A DNA stretch of 64,000 nucleotides from Nonomuraea typhae (GTDB lineage Bacteria > Actinomycetota > Actinomycetes > Streptosporangiales > Streptosporangiaceae), in assembly GCF_009760925.1 (NCBI RefSeq), contig NZ_VRLV01000003.1, forward strand, positions 124,001 through 188,000, written 5' to 3'. Below the pieces are notes generated by a model. It made no database searches, had not been told where the DNA came from, and saw only the letters and a program-made list of their open reading frames with translations. Position 1 is the stretch's first letter. Every line of letters begins with the position of its first letter. The translations under genes were made by a program, and so were the position numbers. Shown here piece after piece: positions 46,514-53,963 of the stretch.

Positions 46514-48868
46514 TCATGCGACTGGAAGGCACCAGTGGGCGCCGGTGGTCCAGCCGAGGAAGCGGCGTCCGGAACCGTCCGGAGTGGTTCCGCCGGCGGC
46601 GAAGCGGCCGCCGGCGATCACGTGGGACAGTCCCTTGACCGCCGGGGCCAGGCGGGCGTCGGGGAGCATCCGGCGAAGGCCGGTCAAGGCCGCCTCCTGC
46701 TGCTGCCGGTCGCAGAAGCTCAGATAGAAGATCGCCTGCCGCCAGCCGTACGCCATGTTCTTGACCATGCGCAGGCTCGGCGCGGACAGGCCCGCGACGA
46801 TCCACGTGAACGTGCGCTCGGCGAGGGCGGGGGCCTGGGCGCGGAGGTCGTCCTCGAGGTGCAGGGTGTGGACCAGGGCGGCCAGGTTGTGGGTGGTCAG
46901 GATCTGGCTCTGCTCCAGGACGGTGCCGTTGGCGGCGACGAAGCCGCGGCTCGTGCCGGTCTGCGCCTCCTTGGCGCGCTCGGCGCACAACGTCGCGAAG
47001 TCCTCGGCGGTGCGTTTCCCCCACCGGCGGCCGCTCTTCCCCGCCGAGGTCCAGGCGCGCTCCTCGGGGAGGTCGTAGTAGCGGGCGTAGAGGGTGCCGG
47101 CCATCGTCCGGCTCGTGATCTCCGCCGCGGTGCGCCACTTGGTGGTGAAGGAGCCCATGAAGATGTCGGCGGCGACCTCCTCCACCAGGGGCATCGGCAG
47201 GCCGGCCCGCTCGGCCAGCGCGCCCAGCTCGCGCAGCAGCGGGTTGGGCAGGATCGTCTGCGGGAACGCGGTCAGCGCCAGCGTCGTCGCCTGTGCCAGC
47301 GTGCGGCGCGCGGTGCGGGCGCCGTCGGGGCTGGGCGCGCGGAACGGCTCCAGCGCGCCGATCCAGGGCAGCTCGTCGAAGCGGACCTGATGCTCCAGGT
47401 TGAGCAGCAGCAGGCTGCGGCGCCGCCGGAACGCGCCGTAGGTCTGGGCGTACAGGCCCGCCAGGTGCTCGTCGCCGAGGTCGGCGGCGACGAGCTGCGC
47501 GGTGATCTGCGGCAGCACCCGGGCCAGCACCTCGCCGGAGGTGATCACACCGCGGGCCACGAGCTCGTCCACGGGCGCCTCCAGGGCGCGGGTGAGCTTG
47601 GCGGCCAGGTGCGGCGGGATCGGGTGGACCGCGCCCGCCTCCTCCGGCAGGGTGTCGGCCGCGAGGGGCTCGACGGCGGGGATGCCGCCCTCCTCCGGGT
47701 AGCGGTCCAGCCTGCCCGCCAGGACTGCGGCCAGCGCCGCGTGGGTCGGCCGGGCCGCGGCCACGGCCTGCGTGCTGCGCAGGGCGGCCCGCCGCTCCGA
47801 GCCGGGGGCGCCGTGACGGGTGACGGTGCCGACCAGCACACGGCGGATCCAGCCGACGTCGCGGCCCGTGAGCGCGCTGCTGTCGTACTCGCAGGCGTCC
47901 AGCGCCCGGCGCAGGCGGGCGAAGTTGCTCTTGGGGTGGGTGTGCGCGGCGGGCGGCGCGTGCGTCTGGCTCGCCTCCCGGTAGTCGGCCAGCCATTCGG
48001 TACGGCGCCGCGTCCAGTCGGCCGGCCACACGCGGCACGGCCAGCCGCCCTCGACGGCCCCGCCGTACGACTGCCCGGGCTGCTCGCCCTCGGCAGCGCC
48101 GCCGTGCGACAACCCAGGCAGCTCGCCCTCGGCAGTGCCGCCGTGCGACAACCCAGGCAGCTCGCCGTCGGCAGCGCCGCCGTGCGACAGCTCAGGCAGT
48201 TCGCCCTCGACGGTGTCGCACCACAGCGCGACCAGCCGGTCGTACAGCGGCAGCCAGACCCGCAGCGTCTCCAGCATCGTCGCGATCCGCGGGTTGACCG
48301 TCACCGCGCGCAGGGCCGCCTTCACCTCCCCCACCGGCGCGAGCCGTACCGTGGCGCCGGAGGGCGCGGGGCTGTCCGTCAGGCGAGGCGTCATCCGCAG
48401 CCGGTGCATGAGCGGCCGCAGGGAGACCACCAGATCGAGGGCGTCGGCGGCGTGCCCGCGGTCGAGCAGCCAGGCGGCCGTCATCAGCGCGGCGTCCTCG
48501 GGAGCGTCGACGCGGTAGCGCCCGGATGCGAGAACCTCCAGGAGTTCGGCCTGGCCCTCGTCGCTGAGGTAGTACAGGTTGAGCTGCTCGCGGTCGCCGA
48601 AGCGCGCGGCCTCGGCCTCGCTCAGCGGCGTTTCCGCCACGTACCGGCCGGTGGCGAAGCCGCCGTGCGCGACCTCGAGCGTCACCCAGGCGGGCGTATC
48701 GGCGACCGGCGTGCGCGAGCCGATCGTCAGCCGGCCGGTCTCCATGCCGTCCAGCACCGCCCGCCACGCCGCCGCCTTGGCCTCGCCCGCGGCGGCCCGG
48801 TTCATCGCGCGCTGGAGCTGCCCGTAGGCGTAGCCCGGACTTGCCGTGCGGCGCGGCTCCTCTGACAC
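46514..48868 (-). CDS. 784-residue protein of unknown family next to tRNA-like genes
   Basis: Cytoplasmic, no signal peptide or membrane helix. I do not recognise a family. Visible: N-terminal QLQRAMNRAAAGEAKAAAWR; a beta-rich AWVTLEVAHGGFATGRYVAE; a region at residues ~219-272 with four 13-residue repeats (consensus ELPGLSHGGAAEG); long helical stretches (ITAQLVAADLGDEHLAGLYA); conserved-looking TTKWRTAAEITSRTMAGTLY, then RWGKRTAEDFATLCAERAKE; and SLRMVKNMAYGWRQAIFYLS near the end. GTG 48868 has SD GGGGGA five bases before and lies 29 bases after tRNA-like element A, on the same strand as both tRNA-like genes and the RNase III gene, so an RNA-related role is suggested by position only. Confidence 0.7.
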   Translation of the reverse strand: MSEEPRRTASPGYAYGQLQRAMNRAAAGEAKAAAWRAVLDGMETGRLTIGSRTPVADTPAWVTLEVAHGGFATGRYVAETPLSEAEAARFGDREQLNLYYLSDEGQAELLEVLASGRYRVDAPEDAALMTAAWLLDRGHAADALDLVVSLRPLMHRLRMTPRLTDSPAPSGATVRLAPVGEVKAALRAVTVNPRIATMLETLRVWLPLYDRLVALWCDTVEGELPELSHGGAADGELPGLSHGGTAEGELPGLSHGGAAEGEQPGQSYGGAVEGGWPCRVWPADWTRRRTEWLADYREASQTHAPPAAHTHPKSNFARLRRALDACEYDSSALTGRDVGWIRRVLVGTVTRHGAPGSERRAALRSTQAVAAARPTHAALAAVLAGRLDRYPEEGGIPAVEPLAADTLPEEAGAVHPIPPHLAAKLTRALEAPVDELVARGVITSGEVLARVLPQITAQLVAADLGDEHLAGLYAQTYGAFRRRRSLLLLNLEHQVRFDELPWIGALEPFRAPSPDGARTARRTLAQATTLALTAFPQTILPNPLLRELGALAERAGLPMPLVEEVAADIFMGSFTTKWRTAAEITSRTMAGTLYARYYDLPEERAWTSAGKSGRRWGKRTAEDFATLCAERAKEAQTGTSRGFVAANGTVLEQSQILTTHNLAALVHTLHLEDDLRAQAPALAERTFTWIVAGLSAPSLRMVKNMAYGWRQAIFYLSFCDRQQQEAALTGLRRMLPDARLAPAVKGLSHVIAGGRFAAGGTTPDGSGRRFLGWTTGAHWCLPVA
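48045..48210 (-). repeat. 39-bp in-frame tandem repeat in the 784-residue protein gene
   Basis: Four units of 39 bp encode 13-residue repeats: ELPELSHGGAADG, ELPGLSHGGTAEG, ELPGLSHGGAAEG, EQPGQSYGGAVEG. Reading frame is kept, and the outer copies have diverged. Copy number could vary between strains. Confidence 0.85.
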
Positions 48869-48897
48869 CGTGGTCCCCCTGACGTCACTCGTGAAGA

Positions 48898-48967
48898 CCT
48901 GAAGGCGAGGATCGAACTCGCGCCCTCCCGGAAGAGCCGGGCGATCTACCCACTGATCTACTTCAGG
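48898..48967 (-). tRNA. tRNA-like element A, cloverleaf with 5-nt anticodon loop
   Basis: Perfect arms: acceptor CCTGAAG/CTTCAGG (7 bp), D stem GATC/GATC around AGTGGGTA, anticodon stem CCCGG/CCGGG (5 bp), variable AGGGC, T stem GCGAG/CTCGC (5 bp) with loop TTCGATC. The anticodon loop is only CTCTT, two bases short; if C32-U33 are kept, the triplet would be CUU (Lys). No CCA is encoded and the base after the acceptor is T. All stems are complementary, so it is not simply decayed, but a normal decoding tRNA is unlikely. Confidence 0.65.
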
Positions 48968-48989
48968 AGAGGCCGGGTCCGGCCGTCGA

Positions 48990-49059
48990 CATGGAGGCGG
49001 GATTCGAACCTGCGCCCTCCCGGTCCCAGCCGGGCGCTCTGCCACTGAGCTACTCCATG
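48990..49059 (-). tRNA. tRNA-like element B, cloverleaf with 6-nt anticodon loop
   Basis: Acceptor CATGGAG/CTCCATG (7 bp), D stem GCTC/GAGC around AGTGGCA, anticodon stem CCCGG/CCGGG (5 bp), variable AGGGC, T arm GCAGG-TTCGAAT-CCCGC with one A-C mismatch. The anticodon loop is CTGGGA, one base short; with C32-U33 the triplet is GGG (Pro). It differs from element A in acceptor and D stems but shares the anticodon stem and the AGGGCGC run that follows. 22 bases upstream of element A, 99 bases after the RNase III stop. Confidence 0.65.
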
Positions 49060-49158
49060 GTGTGGTGCCGCTCACCATATCGGACATGCCGGGCCGCGCT
49101 GCCAATGGTTTTCCGGACGGCGGGGCCGAGCACGCCCGGGCGTGCTCGGCGCACCTCG

Positions 49159-50097
49159 TCAACCTGTGCGTTTCCTCGGCTCGGCGGTGGCCATTCCGGC
49201 CGTGGACGTTCCCGTGTCCTCCGGATCGGCCATGACCTGCCGGGCGGCGGCGATCCGCCGGATCGCGTTCCAGGCCGCCTCGGCCGCCTGCTGCTCCGCC
49301 TCCTTCTTGCTGCGGCCCTCGCCGGAGCCGAAGGTGGTGCCGCCGACGTATACCGAGGCGCGGAAGGTCTTGTGGTGGTCGGGGCCGCTCTCCATGACGT
49401 GGTAGTCGGGCACGCCGAGCTCCTCGAGCGCGGTGAGCTCCTGCAGCGACGTCTTCCAGTCCAGGCCCGCGCCGAGCTCCGCCGAGCGGACGATGAGCGC
49501 GTCGAAGAGCCGGCGCACCAGGGCGGCAGCCACGTCCAGGCCATGGTCGAGGTAGACCGCGCCGATCAGCGCCTCCAGGGTGTCGGCCAGGATCGACGCC
49601 TTCTCCCGGCCGCCGGTCACCTCCTCGCCGCGGCCGAGCCGGATGCAGGGGCCGACGCCCAGGTCCTGCGCGACTCCGGCGAGCGCGCGCATGTTGACCA
49701 CGGCGGCACGCAGCTTGGCCAGCTGCCCCTCGGTCACGTCGGGGTGGCCGCGGTACAGGGTGTCGGTGACGACCAGGCCGAGGACCGAGTCGCCGAGGAA
49801 CTCCAGGCGCTCGTTGGTGGGCAGGCCGCCGTTCTCGTAGGCGTACGAACGATGCGTCAGCGCCCGCTCCAGCAACTCGCGGGAGACCTCGACGCCCAGC
49901 GCCCCGATCAAGTCCGCGCGCTCCGGCGTGCTCGGGCCTGCCGGCGCGGGCTGATGCGCGGTGAGGTCGTCCCACCCGGCGTTGACATCGATCAGCGCAT
50001 CCAGCAGCGCGCTCAGCTCCGCGTTGGCGTCGGCCAGCAGGGCGTCGAGGTGCGCGTTGTTCTCGTGTGCGTGGGAGGGTTCGTGGTGACGCGTCAT
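49159..50097 (-). CDS. rnc: Ribonuclease III, non-syntenic copy
   Basis: 312 residues. The endonuclease domain has the signature [20 protein letters not shown] with the catalytic Glu/Asp, and [20 protein letters not shown] with the second acidic pair. A double-stranded RNA-binding domain follows ([20 protein letters not shown] ... [20 protein letters not shown]). It cleaves dsRNA, including rRNA precursors. The first ~65 residues ([20 protein letters not shown]...) are not part of RNase III; they look like a separate small protein fused on, and begin in an ATGA overlap with the sigma factor gene. The usual DUF177-rpmF upstream and mutM-smc downstream neighbours of actinobacterial rnc are absent. 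Confidence 0.9.
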   Translation of the reverse strand: MTRHHEPSHAHENNAHLDALLADANAELSALLDALIDVNAGWDDLTAHQPAPAGPSTPERADLIGALGVEVSRELLERALTHRSYAYENGGLPTNERLEFLGDSVLGLVVTDTLYRGHPDVTEGQLAKLRAAVVNMRALAGVAQDLGVGPCIRLGRGEEVTGGREKASILADTLEALIGAVYLDHGLDVAAALVRRLFDALIVRSAELGAGLDWKTSLQELTALEELGVPDYHVMESGPDHHKTFRASVYVGGTTFGSGEGRSKKEAEQQAAEAAWNAIRRIAAARQVMADPEDTGTSTAGMATAEPRKRTG

Positions 50098-50570
50098 GAT
50101 GCTTCCTCGGTTGTGGCGTTCATCGCCTTTCTGAGGTTGGAACGAGCCTTGTGCAGGTTCTGCCGGACGGCGGCGGGGTCCTGGCCTAGCTGGGTGGCGA
50201 TCTCACCGGGCTTGAAGCCGTCGAGGTACCACGCCATGACCGCGCGCTGCCGGGGCGGCAGGCTCTGCAGGGTCGCGCGGACCAGGCGTTCCTGCCGGCG
50301 GCATTCGACGGCGTCCGCGGTGCTGTCCGGGCCGGCCGGGACGGGTAACTGGTCGGTGGGCGGCGGCGGGCGCCGGCGCAGGAACTCGCGGAGCGCCACC
50401 GTCCGCAGCCACGCGTCGGGGTTCTTGATGGTGTCCCACCGCGAGTGAGCCTGGGTGAAGGCGGATTGCACCGCGTCTCTCGCCTCGTGCACGTCGGTGG
50501 TGCCGATGGACCTCATGACGAACCGCACCAGAGGTTTGAACTCGCTCTTGTAGTAGGCCTCCAGGTCCAC
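50094..50570 (-). CDS. Small sigma-70-family (ECF-type) sigma factor
   Basis: 158 residues with region 2 ([20 protein letters not shown] ... [15 protein letters not shown]) and region 4 ([20 protein letters not shown] followed by [20 protein letters not shown]). GTG 50570 is preceded by GGAGG eight bases away. Shorter than SigE-type factors but complete for both DNA-binding regions. Its stop overlaps the start of the RNase III frame (ATGA), so RNase III would be translated together with it. No anti-sigma gene is evident unless the N-terminal extension of RNase III is its remnant. Confidence 0.82.
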   Translation of the reverse strand: MDLEAYYKSEFKPLVRFVMRSIGTTDVHEARDAVQSAFTQAHSRWDTIKNPDAWLRTVALREFLRRRPPPPTDQLPVPAGPDSTADAVECRRQERLVRATLQSLPPRQRAVMAWYLDGFKPGEIATQLGQDPAAVRQNLHKARSNLRKAMNATTEEAS

Positions 50571-51079
50571 GCGTTACACCTCCGCATCCGCCCTCGCCAC
50601 CGAGATGGCGGCCCGTGTGCCGGAGCCGGGCGTCGTCATGGCGTGGGCAGTGGGGGGATCGTGGTGAGCGTCGGGTCCAGCAGGCTCGCCATGTGCATCA
50701 CGTCCGTTCCGGTCGGGGAGAGGGAGGCGCGTGAACACTCGGTAGAGCACGCGCCGTCTGAGAACGTGACCTCCCACGGCGAGAATCTCCTCGATTCCGG
50801 CCACGGCGCCAGCCCGCCGCTCCAGGCCGCTCCAGCCCGCTCCAGGCCGTTCCAGGCCGGTCTAGGCCGGAGGGGAAAGGCCCAGGTCCGTGCGCGACGT
50901 GCCGGGACGGTCGGCGCGGAGCGGAGGTGTCCGGAGGCGCCGGACACCGAACCGCCCGCGAGGCGAAGGCTGTGAGCAGCCGATTGCAGAGGGTTTTCCG
51001 GTATGTGTCCGGACCTGGTCGCCGGACACCCCGCCAGGAGCCGAGCGTCGATCTCGCCCAGCAACGGAAGGAGTCGACC
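50571..51079. other. Intergenic region with a short 10-bp repeat
   Basis: Divergent control region between the sigma factor and a secreted-protein gene. No convincing ORF on either strand. It carries the 10-bp repeats at 50819-50870. Confidence 0.45.
50819..50870. repeat. 10-bp tandem repeat, five units
   Basis: Units GCTCCAGGCC, GCTCCAGCCC, GCTCCAGGCC, GTTCCAGGCC, GGTCTAGGCC in register from 50819, drifting at one or two positions each. In the divergent promoter region; possibly a simple slippage product. Confidence 0.75.
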
Positions 51080-51487
51080 GTGAAACACCCCCGATCGGCC
51101 CGCATACTGGCGGCGCTCGTCTGCGCCGCCTGCCTGACCGCCGTCCAGACGGGTCCCGCGCAGGCCACCGCCGCCGGCGTGTACTTCAACAAGGACTGCG
51201 TGAGCAGGATCAACTGCACGTTCTACCTCCGCCCCCACGCCACCCGGTCGGTCACCCGCTATCTCAACAAGCACGGCTGGTCCGTGGACGCCGCCGCGAA
51301 CCTCGTCTGCTTCCGCCTGCCGGCCCTCTACGGGCTCGCCTGCGGGGCGGCGATCGCCATCCCCTACCGCCGGGCGCTGCCGCACCTCCAGGCCGCCGCC
51401 GAGAACGGGGGCTGCTTCACGATCCGCGCCAAGTTGCCGATCGCCAAGTTCGGCAGCGTGACCACGGATGATCCCAGCTGCTCCTGA
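51080..51487 (+). CDS. Small secreted cysteine-containing protein
   Basis: 135 residues from GTG with SD AAGGAG. Signal peptide RSARILAALVCAACLTAVQT, cleaved near AQATA. The mature ~105 residues contain six cysteines (KDCVSRINCTFYL, LVCFRLPALYGLACG, GGCFTIRAKLP, PSCS), fitting three disulfides and a small stable extracellular fold. I do not recognise the family; inhibitor, toxin or hydrolase-inhibitor folds are all possible. Confidence 0.7.
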   Translation: MKHPRSARILAALVCAACLTAVQTGPAQATAAGVYFNKDCVSRINCTFYLRPHATRSVTRYLNKHGWSVDAAANLVCFRLPALYGLACGAAIAIPYRRALPHLQAAAENGGCFTIRAKLPIAKFGSVTTDDPSCS

Positions 51488-51998
51488 CAGCCGGACGAAC
51501 AGCGGGGGCGTCCCGAGCCGCCCTCATGGGCTCCCCCGCTGTGGCGATGGCGACGGGGCATGGCTGTCGAGGCAGGCGCGCGCACCACGACGAACCCGAC
51601 GGACCCGACGGACGGCGACGGACCCGACGACGGCGACGGGCAGCGACGGGCGGCGCGGGACGGGCGGCACCCACGGCGCGAGCGGCGCCGGGCAGCGCGG
51701 CACGGGGCGCAGGGTCGCGGTCGGATCGCAGGTCGCGGGCGGGTCGCAGGCGGGCGGCGCCGGGCGGGTGGCTCCAGACGGCTTACGCGGGGGGCGCGGT
51801 CGGGCGGCTCCAGGTGTGGCCGGTCGGGCGGCTCCAGGCGTGGTTGGGCGGTGCGGGCGGTGTCATCCGACTGCCAGGTCCATACGATGGGCGCTAGGTG
51901 TGTTGATTTCGCGCTATTGGCGGATATATCGTGACAACGCCTTTACAAAGTAGATTCGCTTCGGGAGTAAAAGGCGGTGTTTTTCCGGAAAAATAGGT
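51488..51998. other. Gene-free, low-complexity GC-rich interval
   Basis: Contains the terminator-like stem at 51501-51540, then ~300 bases of CGACGG/CGGGCGG-type simple sequence with a 23-bp direct repeat containing TCGGGCGGCTCCAGG (about 51799-51842). The frames are open only because the composition excludes stops. No gene recognised. Confidence 0.5.
51501..51540 (+). terminator. Terminator-like hairpin after the secreted-protein gene
   Basis: Stem AGCGGGGG (51501-51508) and CCCCCGCT (51533-51540), 8 bp perfect, 14 bases after the stop; no T-tract. Confidence 0.6.
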
Positions 51999-53441
51999 TC
52001 ATGAGCCGAATGCTCGCTTAAGGGCGTCCACAAGCTGATCGGGCAGCTCGATCTTCCAGTTGCCGTTCTCCCGGATCAGGCGCCGCCGCTCGCCGGAGAA
52101 CCGCTGCGACTGAGGGCCGCCCGCCCCTCCGGAAATGGTCACCGTACCGCTGAAGGCCACGATCGCCTGAGCCCCCCGCTGCTCGACCACCTTGACGTCG
52201 TCGATGGTGGTCCTGGCGCCGAGCGATCGCAGCTGGTCCTCCCCCGCCTGGCACTTGGCGATGAACGCGGCCCTGGACATGCCCAGTTTCCTCGTCGAGG
52301 CCGAGGTGAGGGCGTCGTAGAGCGGGGTGCAGTCGCCGTTCTCCACCGCGCCGGTGATCCGGCGCAGCGTCGCCTCCAGCGCGGCCTCGTCCTCCGGCGT
52401 CACCCGGGGCCCCGGTCCCCCGCAGCTGGTGGACTGGCGCAGGTCCGCGCACGCGGAGTCGCCGGAACGGAGGGGAGTGTCCTTCTTGCCGGTGAAGCCG
52501 ACCTTGCGCTGGTAGAGCTTGCCGTCGTCGAGGTCGATCAGGGTGAAGCGCTTGACCTTCTTGCCCGCGGTGAAGGTCGCGACCCTTCTCGGGGCGAAGG
52601 AGCTCCAGGCGTCACCCGGGTTGTGCGCATATTTCCTGACGTTGTCGGAGGTGCTTGCGGTGCCTCGCGGCTCGGCCAGCGGATTGCCGCAGTTGCACTT
52701 CACCCGCGGCACCCCGCGCTCGTCGACCAGCACCGCCGTACCGGCCTGAAGGACGGCCTGGTACGGCGTCGCCTCGCCGTCCTTGTAGTCGTAGTTGGTG
52801 ACGCGGGCGTCCATCCGCAGGCGTACCGGCGTCAGCCTGGCGAGGTAGGACCGGATCTGGCCGGGCTGGATCCGGTGCGTCGCCGCCCATGTCCGGGCCT
52901 GCGCCGCGTGCCGGGGATCGGTCAGGTACTTGACCAGCTTTCCCACGTCGCAGGCCACGCCGTGCTTGGTGGTGGCGTACGCGCCGTCGCGGCTGCCGTC
53001 GACGTTCCCTCCGGCCTCCGGGGCGCCGTCGATGAAGGCGGGCCGCACGTCACGGCCGGGGGTGTGGGGGTCGGCGGGCTCGGAGACGAAGGCGTCCTCC
53101 TGCATCGTGTCCACCGGGATGAGCGAGACGGCCTGCTGGATGGTCAGGAAGACCAGCGTGCCGGCGGCGATCGCGCCGGCGAGCGTCGCCGCCACGAAGG
53201 CGATGGCGATCTTGATGCGCCGATCGCCGGACTCGGGCGGCGGGGCCTCCGCCTGCCGCGCGGGCGCTATCGACCGGATCGCGACGCCCAGCGCGACCAG
53301 CCCGGTGAGGGCGCTGATCACGCTGGCCAGCTGGTCGGCCTTGTCGAGGCCGACGTAGGTGATGACCGCGGCCAGCGCCACGACAGCGAGGCTGCACAGC
53401 AGGAGCGCGATCCAGATCCATCGTCTGAACTGGAGAGCCAC
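51999..53441 (-). CDS. DUF6777-like membrane-anchored protein
   Basis: 480 residues. Three N-terminal membrane helices (WIALLLCSLAVVALAAVITY, a second around LTGLVALGVAIRSI, a third IAFVAATLAGAIAAGTLVFL), then an extracytoplasmic domain in which TPYQAVLQAGTAVLVDERGV and VKCNCGNPLAEP match the actinobacterial DUF6777 family as I remember it. The C-terminal ~110 residues (ATLRRITGAVENGDCTPLYD ... ENGNWKIELPDQLV) look like an NTF2-like/lipoprotein domain. Stands alone; function unknown. Confidence 0.7.
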   Translation of the reverse strand: MALQFRRWIWIALLLCSLAVVALAAVITYVGLDKADQLASVISALTGLVALGVAIRSIAPARQAEAPPPESGDRRIKIAIAFVAATLAGAIAAGTLVFLTIQQAVSLIPVDTMQEDAFVSEPADPHTPGRDVRPAFIDGAPEAGGNVDGSRDGAYATTKHGVACDVGKLVKYLTDPRHAAQARTWAATHRIQPGQIRSYLARLTPVRLRMDARVTNYDYKDGEATPYQAVLQAGTAVLVDERGVPRVKCNCGNPLAEPRGTASTSDNVRKYAHNPGDAWSSFAPRRVATFTAGKKVKRFTLIDLDDGKLYQRKVGFTGKKDTPLRSGDSACADLRQSTSCGGPGPRVTPEDEAALEATLRRITGAVENGDCTPLYDALTSASTRKLGMSRAAFIAKCQAGEDQLRSLGARTTIDDVKVVEQRGAQAIVAFSGTVTISGGAGGPQSQRFSGERRRLIRENGNWKIELPDQLVDALKRAFGS

Positions 53442-53963
53442 GGCCGCCTATTGTCCGCTCGGCGGGCGGGGAAAGCGATAGGAAATATCGGGTTTGCATG
53501 GAAGGGTGGCGGTCCGTGATCGCCGCCCGTCGCACGCGCCTCACGGGGCGGGCGTGAGACGCATGCGGGCCTTCTGTAACGCGGCCGGAGTTACCGTTCT
53601 CACCGGCGCGCCACTCCAACTCCGCCGGGCATAGCGGGGACCCATAAGGTGCGTCCGCGAGATGGCTGCTCACGGATATTCCGCCGGGCCCGGTCAAAGC
53701 CTCGGCGACAACACGGGATTCGCTTCAGGAATGGGCGGTTTACCGCGAAAGCCAGAAACTTTCTCACGTCAGGCAAATAGGGAAACCCATCGGCGCGGGT
53801 TGCGAGCCCGCTCGCTTCCGCGGTTCCGGGCCCGGGTCGTACCCGGTCTGCTGGTCGTGCCGATACCCGACGTGCGGCGTGGCCGGAATACCCCTACGGA
53901 GCTACCTTTGCGGACACATCTACCTTCCGTCGCCGCCAGCGTACCGAGCCGGCGCCGCCGGCT
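53442..53963. other. Intergenic region without recognised content
   Basis: Upstream of the DUF6777-like gene and downstream of the MFS gene (both minus strand). AT-richer around 53480-53510. I see no gene, repeat or strong hairpin. Confidence 0.4.

Noticed and set aside
48898-49059. Calling the two tRNA-like elements normal tRNA-Lys(CUU) and tRNA-Pro(GGG)
   Set aside because: Anticodon loops are 5 and 6 nt, and restoring a 7-nt loop breaks the paired stem; no normal decoding tRNA structure is possible.
46514-49975. Extending the 784-residue protein upstream to 49975 in the same open frame
   Set aside because: The extra codons run through both tRNA-like genes and over RNase III in another frame; GTG 48868 has an SD.
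51550-51950. Overlapping small frames in the 51.5-51.95 kb region
   Set aside because: Simple-sequence, stop-poor composition; no SD, codon pattern or homology.
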